A stretch of 32,951 nucleotides of DNA from SAR92 bacterium MED-G29 (GTDB lineage: Bacteria; Pseudomonadota; Gammaproteobacteria; Pseudomonadales; Porticoccaceae): NCBI GenBank assembly GCA_002457245.1, contig NTJY01000011.1:1-32951 (forward strand), written 5' to 3'. Shown piece after piece: positions 26,137 through 32,951 of the stretch. The position numbers and the translations under genes were made by a program. Each line of letters begins with the position of its first letter. Within the stretch, counting starts at the first letter, position 1. The notes under the pieces were generated by a model. That model was not told where the DNA came from. It saw only the letters and a program-made list of their open reading frames with translations, and did not search any database.

Positions 26137-28167
26137 ATGGGTGAAAAGCAGGTAAAAGTCGTATTTACTCCCTCTGGTCGGAGAGGGAGTTTCCCTGAGA
26201 AGACTCCGTTATTAGATGCGGCGCGAAGTCTTGGGGTTGATATAGACTCGGTCTGTGGTGGCCGAGGCCTTTGTGGTAGATGCCAGATTATTTGTGCAGA
26301 GGGTGAATTTCCTAAGCATCAAATTTCTTCTAAAAAAGAACATTTATCTCCTATAAGCGAGACTGAAAGGAACTACAGTCAACGGAAAAAGTCATTGGCT
26401 GAGGGGCGTCGTTTGAGTTGCCATACCCTTCTACTCGATGACTGCGTCATTGATGTGCCTCCCGGCAGTCAAGTTCATCGGCAGGTTGTTAGAAAAGAGG
26501 CTGAATATCGAGATATAGAGCTGGATACATCTACTCGATTATATTGTGTTGACGTTCCTGAGCCAGACATGGAGATACCCAAAGGAGATCTTCAACATTT
26601 ATTTGATGCCTTGGAAGATAGCTGGGGTTTGGTCGACTTGACTTGCGATATTAATCTTTTGAATGATCTTCAACCTTTGCTAAAGGCAAACTCTCGAACT
26701 TTGACCGTGGCGGTTCATAGGAATCGAACAATTATTGCCCTCTGGTCAGGATTTCATGACATTGCTTATGGTGTCGCAGTGGATGTTGGATCCACAACTG
26801 TCGCGGCACATATGTGTGATCTTTCAAGCGGAGAAATTTTGGCCAGCTCTAGTTTGATGAATCCGCAAATCCGGTTTGGCGAAGATTTAATGAGCCGAGT
26901 TTCATACGTAATGATGCATCCTGAGGGCGCGAAAGAAATGACGAGCGCGATTCGTGAGGCTCTAAATACTCTATTTGATGGCGTTGTCAAACAAGTTAAT
27001 GGGAGTATTTCCGATATTCTTGAAATCACCCTTGTTGCAAACCCAATCATGCATCACTTACTTTTGGGAATAGATCCTGTTGAGCTTGGTGGTGCACCAT
27101 TTGCCCTAACGATTGCTTCTGCGGTTGAGGTTCCTGCTCGTGAGCTAGATTTGAGAATTAACAATGGTGGAAGGCTGTACGTCCTGCCATGCATAGCTGG
27201 GCATGTTGGTGCTGATACTGCTGGTGTTATTTTATCTGAAGAGCCTCATCAACAAGATGCTATGACCTTGCTTGTAGATGTTGGTACCAATGCTGAAATT
27301 GTTTTGGGCGATAAAAATCGATTGCTAGCGTGCTCAAGTCCCACTGGGCCAGCTTTCGAAGGAGCGCAGATTAGCTCTGGCCAACGCGCTGCTGCGGGAG
27401 CTATTGAACGAGTCAGAATTAATCCTGAAACATTGGAGCCGAGGTTTAAAGTGATTGGTTCAGACTTATGGTCGAATCAATCAGACTTCCAAGAGGAAAT
27501 AATTAAGTTTGGTATTACTGGTATTTGTGGGTCTGGGATCATTGAAGTTGTTGCAGAAATGTATTTGGCGGGAGTGATTACTGTAGACGGTATTATTGAT
27601 GGATCATTAATCAATAAAACTGCAAGAGTTGTTGAAGATGGGCGCACTTTCTCCTATGTATTGCATGTTGATGAAAATGAGACCAATAATTTACAAAGTC
27701 AATCGTCTATATTAATTACACAAAATGATATACGCCAAATTCAACTGGCGAAAGCCGCTCTCTATGCTGGCGTGAAACTGCTAATGGACAAATTAGCTAT
27801 AGAAAAAATAGATCGAATAAGGCTTGCTGGAGCATTTGGTAGTCATATTAGTGTTCGACACGCCATGATACTTGGATTGATTCCAGACTGTGTTCTTGAT
27901 CAGGTATCTTCCGCTGGTAATGCTGCGGGTACGGGCGCGCGCATTGCATTGCTTAATCAGCATTCAAGAGGAATGATAGAAAAATTAGTTATGGAGATTG
28001 AGAAAATTGAAACCGCCTTGGAGCCTAGGTTTCAGGAATATTTTGTGGATGCAATGGCTTTTCCTAATAAGACTGATACCTTTGCTAACCTATTTTCAGT
28101 TGTTAAACGGCCACTCGAAAAAAAGGTGCTGTCTGCAAAAAGTGGTAGGAAGCGTAGAAGAAAATAA
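26137..28167 (+). CDS. Reductive activator of corrinoid protein (RACo/RamA-like, ferredoxin + DUF4445 ASKHA domain)
   Basis: The 676-residue protein has an N-terminal plant-type [2Fe-2S] ferredoxin domain (about 5-115; C40-x5-C46-x2-C49 and C95) and a long ASKHA ATPase-type DUF4445 domain (YGVAVDVGSTTVAAHMCD near 210, LLVDVGTNAEIVLGDKNR, SSPTGPAFEGAQISSG, GICGSGIIEVVAEM, IRLAGAFGSHI). Proteins of this type use ATP to drive reduction of inactive Co(II) corrinoid to Co(I). It is the repair partner of the corrinoid protein at 22488. The last eleven residues form a basic tail with SGRKRRR (669-675). No dedicated reductase for its cluster is visible. It ends 111 bases before the first regulator. 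Confidence 0.9.
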   Translation: MGEKQVKVVFTPSGRRGSFPEKTPLLDAARSLGVDIDSVCGGRGLCGRCQIICAEGEFPKHQISSKKEHLSPISETERNYSQRKKSLAEGRRLSCHTLLLDDCVIDVPPGSQVHRQVVRKEAEYRDIELDTSTRLYCVDVPEPDMEIPKGDLQHLFDALEDSWGLVDLTCDINLLNDLQPLLKANSRTLTVAVHRNRTIIALWSGFHDIAYGVAVDVGSTTVAAHMCDLSSGEILASSSLMNPQIRFGEDLMSRVSYVMMHPEGAKEMTSAIREALNTLFDGVVKQVNGSISDILEITLVANPIMHHLLLGIDPVELGGAPFALTIASAVEVPARELDLRINNGGRLYVLPCIAGHVGADTAGVILSEEPHQQDAMTLLVDVGTNAEIVLGDKNRLLACSSPTGPAFEGAQISSGQRAAAGAIERVRINPETLEPRFKVIGSDLWSNQSDFQEEIIKFGITGICGSGIIEVVAEMYLAGVITVDGIIDGSLINKTARVVEDGRTFSYVLHVDENETNNLQSQSSILITQNDIRQIQLAKAALYAGVKLLMDKLAIEKIDRIRLAGAFGSHISVRHAMILGLIPDCVLDQVSSAGNAAGTGARIALLNQHSRGMIEKLVMEIEKIETALEPRFQEYFVDAMAFPNKTDTFANLFSVVKRPLEKKVLSAKSGRKRRRK

Positions 28168-28278
28168 AAATGCTTTTTTTACTATCCAGTCTTGGCATAT
28201 ACTCGCCAAAAAGAAGTGATAAAAAAATTAAACTTCTATCTAATAAATTTAGAACTACTTGAATTTGGAGCTTCCAAT

Positions 28279-29268
28279 ATGGCAGATGTAGTCGACTACT
28301 CTGCTCTGAACGCCGATGCCGATCCCGCTCTGCATGTCAGTTTTTTATTGCTTCCGGAATATACGTTAAGTGCTTTTGCAAATGCCGTGGGAATTTTGCG
28401 GATGGCTAATCGCCTTAGGGATAAAACTCTCTACACGTGGTCGCTTCATAGTCTGGATGGAGAACCTCTTATCTCCAGCTCTGGCTTGGAAATTTCACTT
28501 GATGATAGCCTTGAAAATACTGATCATGCAAATATCTTAATGGTTTGTGGTGGCTACTCCATAAAAAAATATTGTGATAAGAGGTTGGTCGATGGGCTTA
28601 GAAAAGTAGCCAAACGTAAAATTCCAATTGGAGGTATCTGCACAGGCAGTTATGCGTTGGCATTTGCTGGGCTCCTTGATGGCTATCGCTGCACTATCCA
28701 CTGGGAAAATATTGCAAGTTTTAGAGAAGAATTTCCAAAATTAGATATTTCTTCTAGTCTGTTTGTGATTGATCGAGATCGTTACACGTGTTCTGGAGGC
28801 ATCAGCTCAATTGATTTGATGCTTAATTTAATTGCTAGTATTCATGGGCATCAATTAGTCCAACAAATCTCCGAACAATTTACCTGCGATCGCGTTCGTA
28901 CTGAAAAGGATGCTCAGAGAGCGCCATTAAAGTATCTTATTGGAGCAAGTCAGCCAAAATTGGTCGATGCGGTAACTTTGATGGAGAGTAATATTGAAGA
29001 GCCGCTGACCTTAGATGAGGTTGCCGCATATGTGGGTATATCAAGACGTCAACTAGAACGTTTGTTTAACCGATATCTTCATTGCGCACCCTCACGTTAC
29101 TATCTGGAGCTTAGACTGTCTCGGGCCAGACTTTTACTTTTGCAAACTTCAATTCCGGTAATAGATGTAGCTATTAGTTGTGGGTTTTCTACCGCGCCCC
29201 ACTTCAGTAAGTGCTACAGCGACCTGTATGGAAAACCTCCAAGTAGTGAGCGTCGCGTGCTGAGATAG
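28279..29268 (+). CDS. GlxA/GbdR-type AraC-family transcriptional regulator
   Basis: The 329-residue protein has an N-terminal DJ-1/PfpI-like ligand-sensing domain (about 18-200; VSFLLLPEYTLSAFANAV, and IGGICTGSYALAFAGLLDG with C121 at the nucleophile-elbow place) and a C-terminal AraC double helix-turn-helix (about 235-325; LDEVAAYVGISRRQLERLF, PSRYYLELRLSRARLLL, AISCGFSTAPHFSKCY). This layout and HTH resemble GbdR, the activator of glycine betaine and dimethylglycine catabolism in Pseudomonas; similarity is judged by eye. I chose ATG 28279 because GGAG lies eight bases upstream and the length then equals that of the second regulator; a TTG at 28192 is an alternative. It is convergent with the second regulator. 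Confidence 0.88.
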   Translation: MADVVDYSALNADADPALHVSFLLLPEYTLSAFANAVGILRMANRLRDKTLYTWSLHSLDGEPLISSSGLEISLDDSLENTDHANILMVCGGYSIKKYCDKRLVDGLRKVAKRKIPIGGICTGSYALAFAGLLDGYRCTIHWENIASFREEFPKLDISSSLFVIDRDRYTCSGGISSIDLMLNLIASIHGHQLVQQISEQFTCDRVRTEKDAQRAPLKYLIGASQPKLVDAVTLMESNIEEPLTLDEVAAYVGISRRQLERLFNRYLHCAPSRYYLELRLSRARLLLLQTSIPVIDVAISCGFSTAPHFSKCYSDLYGKPPSSERRVLR

Positions 29269-29273
29269 TAGTT

Positions 29274-30257
29274 TTAATTGCGAAATTCTGTCGGTTTTTG
29301 GCCAAAGGTGTCTCGAAAAGCGCGTGAGAAATGAGCAGTATCAGAAAATCCACAATCTTGACCTATTTCGGTCACAAGACGTCCGGTATTCTTGAGTAGC
29401 CATAAACCATAGCGTAGCCTGATTTTACGATAAAACTTTTGTAGGCTCTCCTTTGTATCTTTGACAAACAAACGTTCAAGTTGTCGCTTAGAAATAGATA
29501 ATCTCGAAGCAATTTCGTCTGAGCTAAGTGGCCTGCTTAAATTCTGTTCCATCAAGATTAAAGCGCGCGCTACCCATTGATTATTTACCTGATAATCGGC
29601 ACTGGGTTGAGGTTGAGGGGCATCGGCTGGTCGAGGGTTGTCCATTACCAAAATTCGTAGGCTTTTTCTTGCCCAGCTTTGTCCTAAATGTCTTTCGATA
29701 ATATAGGCAGCTAGATCTGCGGCAACCGCGCCACCAGCACAAGTAATTCGATCACCATCATCAACAAACAGCTGGTCCGCAACTGGGATTATGTCTGCGA
29801 AACGATCCGTTAGATCTTTATAATGGAACCAGCTCACGCAACAGCGCCTATGGTTCATCAACCCAGCTCGTATCATAACGAAAGAGCCGGTACACAGACC
29901 TATTATTGGCGTGTGGACATCGTTTGCCTCTTGAAGATAATCAACAACGTGTTGACTCCCTTTTAAAGTAGTATCCAACAGCCCGCCTACAACCACTATA
30001 TAGTCGAATCCTGATGGATCACGGTATAGTTCCCAGGGCTTTATCGTAATTCCTGCGCTGGACGTAATGGCTTTTAGATTTGGTCCCATGATGGTCCACT
30101 GACAGTTTATTTGGCGGCTCTTATCACCTTCATCAGCGGCCAAACGAAGTGCATCAACGAATGCTGAGAAAGGAAGTAGAGTGAATCCTGGCATAAGAAC
30201 GAAACCCACTGAGAGGTGAGTAGAGTCAGAGATTACTACTGGTCTATCTAAAGCCAA
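29274..30257 (-). CDS. Second GlxA-type AraC-family transcriptional regulator (TTG start)
   Basis: The 327-residue protein has the same build as its convergent neighbour: a DJ-1/PfpI-like sensing domain (VGFVLMPGFTLLPFSAFVDA, PIIGLCTGSFVMIRAGLM) and an AraC HTH domain (SSDEIASRLSISKRQLERLF, CGFSDTAHFSRAFRDTFG). The two regulators differ clearly in the HTH and sensing regions, so they are paralogues of old standing, not a recent tandem copy. The TTG start at 30257 is supported by AAGGAG eight bases upstream and by the aligned N-terminus. It is divergent from soxB across a 205-base region with repeat half-sites, and may control soxB-D-A and the upstream island. Confidence 0.88.
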   Translation of the reverse strand: MALDRPVVISDSTHLSVGFVLMPGFTLLPFSAFVDALRLAADEGDKSRQINCQWTIMGPNLKAITSSAGITIKPWELYRDPSGFDYIVVVGGLLDTTLKGSQHVVDYLQEANDVHTPIIGLCTGSFVMIRAGLMNHRRCCVSWFHYKDLTDRFADIIPVADQLFVDDGDRITCAGGAVAADLAAYIIERHLGQSWARKSLRILVMDNPRPADAPQPQPSADYQVNNQWVARALILMEQNLSRPLSSDEIASRLSISKRQLERLFVKDTKESLQKFYRKIRLRYGLWLLKNTGRLVTEIGQDCGFSDTAHFSRAFRDTFGQKPTEFRN

Positions 30258-30265
30258 AAACTTAT

Positions 30266-30271
30266 CTCCTT
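30266..30271 (-). promoter_or_regulatory. Ribosome-binding site deciding a TTG start
   Basis: On the minus strand this reads AAGGAG, eight bases before TTG at 30257. It is one of the strongest ribosome-binding sites in the island and supports TTG as the start of the second regulator. Confidence 0.7.
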
Positions 30272-30311
30272 AAGTCGCTTAAGTTCAATTAATTAGGTAA
30301 TTTAGTGTCCA

Positions 30312-30323
30312 ATTTAACGACAT
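30312..30323 (-). promoter_or_regulatory. Possible single operator half-site facing the second regulator
   Basis: The minus strand reads ATGTCGTTAAAT, sharing TGTCGTT with the half-sites found upstream of soxB and fhs. No second copy is found 21 bp away on either side, so this is weak; it may be a low-affinity autoregulatory site. Confidence 0.25.
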
Positions 30324-30364
30324 TTTAGCCTTAAATCTGTAATTTTGAATAAAGATTATTGTTT

Positions 30365-30397
30365 TTGTCGTTTTTAGATGGAAGATTGACGTTTTTA
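30365..30397 (+). promoter_or_regulatory. Candidate AraC-family operator pair facing soxB
   Basis: TTGTCGTTTTTA (30365-30376) and TTGACGTTTTTA (30386-30397) are direct repeats matching at 11 of 12 bases and spaced exactly 21 bp. They lie between the divergent second regulator and soxB, 77 bp (second half-site start) before the soxB ATG. The downstream copy could also act as a -35 (TTGACG), but no good -10 is seen at the right distance. The same motif pair occurs twice at 18079-18172. Confidence 0.6.
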
Positions 30398-30462
30398 TCC
30401 TAGCAATTAAGTTGTCAATGCTGGTTCAATCGCGTGCTTGACTAAATTCTGCTCCCAAAATA

Positions 30463-31713
30463 ATGAAAAGATATTCTGGCTTTAGCCTTTTTAAAAATGC
30501 GTTCAGCTACCATGAAAATTGGGAGAAGGTCTGGCGGAGTCCTGTTCCAAAGAAAGAATATGATGTAATTGTTGTAGGTGGTGGTGGACATGGATTGGCC
30601 ACCGCATATTATCTTGCTAAGGAGCATGGCATAACAAATGTTGCAGTTATCGAGAAAGGCTATTTGGGCGGCGGAAATACTGCTAGGAATACCACAATTA
30701 TTCGGTCAAATTACCTTTGGGATGAGGCGGCGCAGCTTTATGAGCTGTCTCTTAAACTTTGGGAAGGATTAAGTAAAGAGTTGAACTACAACGTCATGTT
30801 TAGCCAGCGTGGCGTCCTTAATCTAGGTCATAATCTCCAAGACATGCGTGACATTGAAAGACGAGTTAATGCAAACCGCCTTAATGGCATTGACGGTGAG
30901 GTTGTCACACCTGAAAGAATTAAAGAAATAGCACCTCTAATAAATATTTCTCCAAACTGCAGGTATCCCATATTGGGAGCATCTTGGCAGCCTCGAGGTG
31001 GCACTGCACGGCATGACGCAGTTGCCTGGGGTTATGCACGTGCCGCTGATGCACTTGGAGTGGATATGATCCAGCAGACTGAAGTAATAGGCATTCGTAG
31101 AAAAGATGGCGCAGTTGTGGGTGTGGAAACTAGTAAGGGATTCATTGGCGCTCGGAAGGTTGCCTGCGTAACTGCTGGGAGTTCGGGGTTAGTGGCCGGA
31201 ATGGCGGGATTGAGGCTGCCTGTGGAGTCTAGACCCCTCCAGGCTTTGGTGTCAGAGCCAGTAAAGCCATGCTTGGATACAGTGGTTATGTCTAATGCTG
31301 TGCATGGCTATGTTAGTCAATCTGATAAGGGAGACTTGGTTATTGGTGCTGGAGTTGACAGCTATAACGGTTATGGTCAGAGAGGTTCTTTTAATATCAT
31401 CGAACATACTGTCCAAGCGATATGTGAGCTTTTTCCTGCCTTCAGTAGAATCCAAATGAATCGTCAATGGGGTGGAATCGTGGATACTTGCCCAGATGCC
31501 TGTCCCATCATTAGTAAAACGTCAGTGGATGGACTTTATTTTAATTGTGGATGGGGTACGGGGGGATTTAAGGCGACTCCTGGATCAGGCTTTGTTTTTG
31601 CGGATACGGTAGCGAATGATAGGCCTCATCCCCTCGCAGCCGCATTTAATATTGGTCGATTCAATACAGGTGCATTAATTGATGAGCATGGTGCTGCTGG
31701 TGTTGCCCATTAA
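30463..31713 (+). CDS. soxB: Sarcosine oxidase subunit beta
   Basis: The 416-residue flavoprotein is the catalytic subunit of heterotetrameric sarcosine oxidase, which demethylates sarcosine to glycine and passes formaldehyde to THF in the cytosol. Seen are the typical start [15 protein letters not shown], the FAD loop [20 protein letters not shown] (37-56), [33 protein letters not shown] with H184 at the place of the covalently FMN-linked histidine, and [17 protein letters not shown] at the end. It is the first gene of a soxB-soxD-soxA operon. There is no clear ribosome-binding site before the ATG. Confidence 0.96.
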   Translation: MKRYSGFSLFKNAFSYHENWEKVWRSPVPKKEYDVIVVGGGGHGLATAYYLAKEHGITNVAVIEKGYLGGGNTARNTTIIRSNYLWDEAAQLYELSLKLWEGLSKELNYNVMFSQRGVLNLGHNLQDMRDIERRVNANRLNGIDGEVVTPERIKEIAPLINISPNCRYPILGASWQPRGGTARHDAVAWGYARAADALGVDMIQQTEVIGIRRKDGAVVGVETSKGFIGARKVACVTAGSSGLVAGMAGLRLPVESRPLQALVSEPVKPCLDTVVMSNAVHGYVSQSDKGDLVIGAGVDSYNGYGQRGSFNIIEHTVQAICELFPAFSRIQMNRQWGGIVDTCPDACPIISKTSVDGLYFNCGWGTGGFKATPGSGFVFADTVANDRPHPLAAAFNIGRFNTGALIDEHGAAGVAH

Positions 31714-31743
31714 ATTTTCTTTTAGACTCAGGTACAGCTCTCT

Positions 31744-32034
31744 ATGCTACTAATCTATTGTCCGCATTGCCTCGAGTATCGAGAGGAGGAAGAGTTCAGT
31801 TATGGAGGTGAGGCCCATATTAGCCGACCTGTTGATCCGGAGAAGTTAACCGACGAGGAGTGGGGCGATTATTTATTTTTCCGTAAAAATCCGAAAGGAA
31901 TTCATCATGAAATGTGGTTTCACAGTTCTGGGTGTAGAAGGTACTTTAATGTAACTCGAGATACCTTAACATACGAAATTTTAGAGACTTATGAGGTTGG
32001 TTGTACTCCCAAAATTACGGGAATCAGCTCATGA
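31744..32034 (+). CDS. soxD: Sarcosine oxidase subunit delta
   Basis: The 96-residue protein is the small zinc-binding subunit of heterotetrameric sarcosine oxidase. The expected zinc ligands C6 and C9 (CPHC), H60 and C64 (HSSGC) are present, followed by RRYFNVTRDT. It lies 30 bases after soxB and its stop overlaps the soxA start (ATGA). Confidence 0.96.
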   Translation: MLLIYCPHCLEYREEEEFSYGGEAHISRPVDPEKLTDEEWGDYLFFRKNPKGIHHEMWFHSSGCRRYFNVTRDTLTYEILETYEVGCTPKITGISS

Positions 32035-32951
32035 CACAAGTAAATCGACTTCCAAATCTTAGCCGAATTAATACAAGTAAGATCATTAACTTTACTTTTA
32101 ACAGTAAACCCTACCAAGGATTTGCTGGCGACAGCCTTGCGTCTGCTCTATTAGCTAATGGGATCAATGTGGTTGGTCGCAGCTTCAAATATGCGCGGCC
32201 TCGCGGAATTGTAGGTCATGGGATGGAGGAGCCTAATGGGATTATACAACTAGGTTCTGGTGCAGCGACTGTGCCCAATTTAAAGGTGACCCAGATAGAG
32301 CTCTATGAGGGCCTTGAAGCATCTAGTGTAAATGGTTGGCCCAGTGTTAATTATGACGTTATGAGCTGGCTCGGTGCTTTTGGACGATTAATGCCTCCGG
32401 GTTTCTATTATAAAACATTTATGTACCCACAAAAGCTATGGATGACCTATGAGCATTTTATTCGTAAAGCAGCAGGCCTCGGTAAGTCTCCTGTAGAGGA
32501 CGATCCAGATTCATATGACACCATTAATCAGCATTGCGACGTCCTTGTAGTTGGAGCTGGTCCTTCGGGGTTAGTGGCAGCGCTAGAGGCTGGTCTCGCA
32601 GGTGCTCGTGTAATTATTGCTGACGAGCAAAGTGAATTTGGAGGAACATTGCTTGCATCCAATGAAAAATTTGATGGTCAGTCAGCCAATGATTGGTTAG
32701 TGGCTATTTTTTCTCAATTAACCTCTTTGAGAAATGTTAAATGTCTAACTCGTAGCACTGTATTTGGCTACTACGATCATAATTTTTTAACAATTTTGGA
32801 GCGACGCACCGACCATCTTGGCATAACAGCCAGTTCGGGACCTCGGCAGTGCATGCATCGGGTAAGAGCCAAGCAGGTTGTGTTGGCTACGGGAGCCCTT
32901 GAGCGGCCTTTGGTCTTTGCTCACAATGATATTCCAGGCGTTATGCAAGCC
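32031..32951 (+). CDS. soxA: Sarcosine oxidase subunit alpha (N-terminal part, cut by window edge)
   Basis: The frame is open for 307 codons from ATG 32031 to the window end, so about the first third of this roughly 1000-residue subunit is present. It begins MTQVNRLPNLSRINTSK, then a ferredoxin-like fold without cluster cysteines (PYQGFAGDSLASALLANG, GRSFKYARPRGIVG), then an NAD-binding dinucleotide fold (CDVLVVGAGPSGLVAALEAG, ADEQSEFGGTLL) and VVLATGALERPLVF. The alpha subunit binds NAD and holds the THF-linked part in its C-terminal GcvT-like domain, which lies outside the window. soxG would be expected next. Confidence 0.95.
   Translation, partial: MTQVNRLPNLSRINTSKIINFTFNSKPYQGFAGDSLASALLANGINVVGRSFKYARPRGIVGHGMEEPNGIIQLGSGAATVPNLKVTQIELYEGLEASSVNGWPSVNYDVMSWLGAFGRLMPPGFYYKTFMYPQKLWMTYEHFIRKAAGLGKSPVEDDPDSYDTINQHCDVLVVGAGPSGLVAALEAGLAGARVIIADEQSEFGGTLLASNEKFDGQSANDWLVAIFSQLTSLRNVKCLTRSTVFGYYDHNFLTILERRTDHLGITASSGPRQCMHRVRAKQVVLATGALERPLVFAHNDIPGVMQA

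Noticed and set aside
28160-28181. T-run after the corrinoid activator gene as an intrinsic terminator
   Set aside because: A T-run is present but no GC-containing stem precedes it; the AAAA-ATGC-TTTT symmetry is trivial.
28192-28209. TTGGC...GCCAA inverted repeat as an operator before the first regulator
   Set aside because: Five-base arms with an 8-base spacer are expected by chance in this length, and it does not match the repeat motif found elsewhere; no good -10 follows at a proper distance.
1-32951. CRISPR arrays, insertion sequences, tRNA or rRNA genes, phage genes
   Set aside because: No regularly spaced repeats, transposase or integrase frames, or cloverleaf/rRNA-like segments were noticed; the sequence is gene-dense with ordinary intergenic gaps.

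Overview
The window looks like a piece of a gammaproteobacterial chromosome, probably from a marine or otherwise free-living aerobe of moderate GC content. The evidence is the complex I operon: its subunits are of the E. coli type (NuoD ending in the same residues, NuoF with NADEMEPGT, NuoG with the extra N7 cysteine set, NuoI and NuoK very close to the enteric proteins). No plasmid, phage, IS, rRNA, tRNA or CRISPR signal was seen. I cannot name a genus without a search.

Layout. (1) 1-12713, plus strand: the 3' part of the nuo operon from NuoD (cut by the left edge) to NuoN, with tight overlaps and several GTG starts. (2) 12749-16263: a small mixed block with a two-CBS-domain protein, a D-glycerate-kinase-like P-loop kinase (minus), a glutathione S-transferase, a lipoprotein formylglycine-generating enzyme and a small DUF2007-like membrane protein (minus). 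(3) 16335-32951: a coherent one-carbon / methylated-amine catabolic island. It holds formate-THF ligase (minus); a covalent-FAD/GcvT demethylating dehydrogenase of the dimethylglycine/sarcosine dehydrogenase type; a non-pyrrolysine MttB-family methyltransferase; its corrinoid protein; a DUF1638 protein; a small 'virulence factor'-family protein; a MetF-like reductase; a methylcobalamin:THF methyltransferase; a RACo/RamA-like corrinoid activator; two GlxA/GbdR-type AraC regulators; and soxB-soxD-soxA of heterotetrameric sarcosine oxidase, with soxA cut by the right edge.

How the genes fit together (inference from families and order). MttB would remove the first methyl of glycine betaine (or a similar quaternary amine) onto Co(I) of the corrinoid protein. 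The MtgA-like enzyme would pass it to THF, and the MetF-like enzyme run in reverse would oxidise methyl-THF to methylene-THF. The dehydrogenase at 18253 and sarcosine oxidase would remove the second and third methyls directly as methylene-THF, leaving glycine. Formate-THF ligase would close the THF branch with ATP and formate. The corrinoid activator would repair Co(II). This gives an oxygenase-free first step in what appears to be an aerobic respiring cell.

Two observations stand out. First, the three proteins that must touch the corrinoid protein (methyltransferase, THF methyltransferase, activator) each carry an Arg-rich end with a shared SGR(K)RR motif encoded by different codons, while the corrinoid protein starts with a strongly acidic segment; this suggests an electrostatically assembled complex. 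Second, outward-facing pairs of a TTGWCGTTTTT-like half-site spaced exactly 21 bp lie upstream of formate-THF ligase, the dehydrogenase and soxB, which are good candidates for operators of the GlxA-type regulators. Every gap between genes is shorter than 300 bp.
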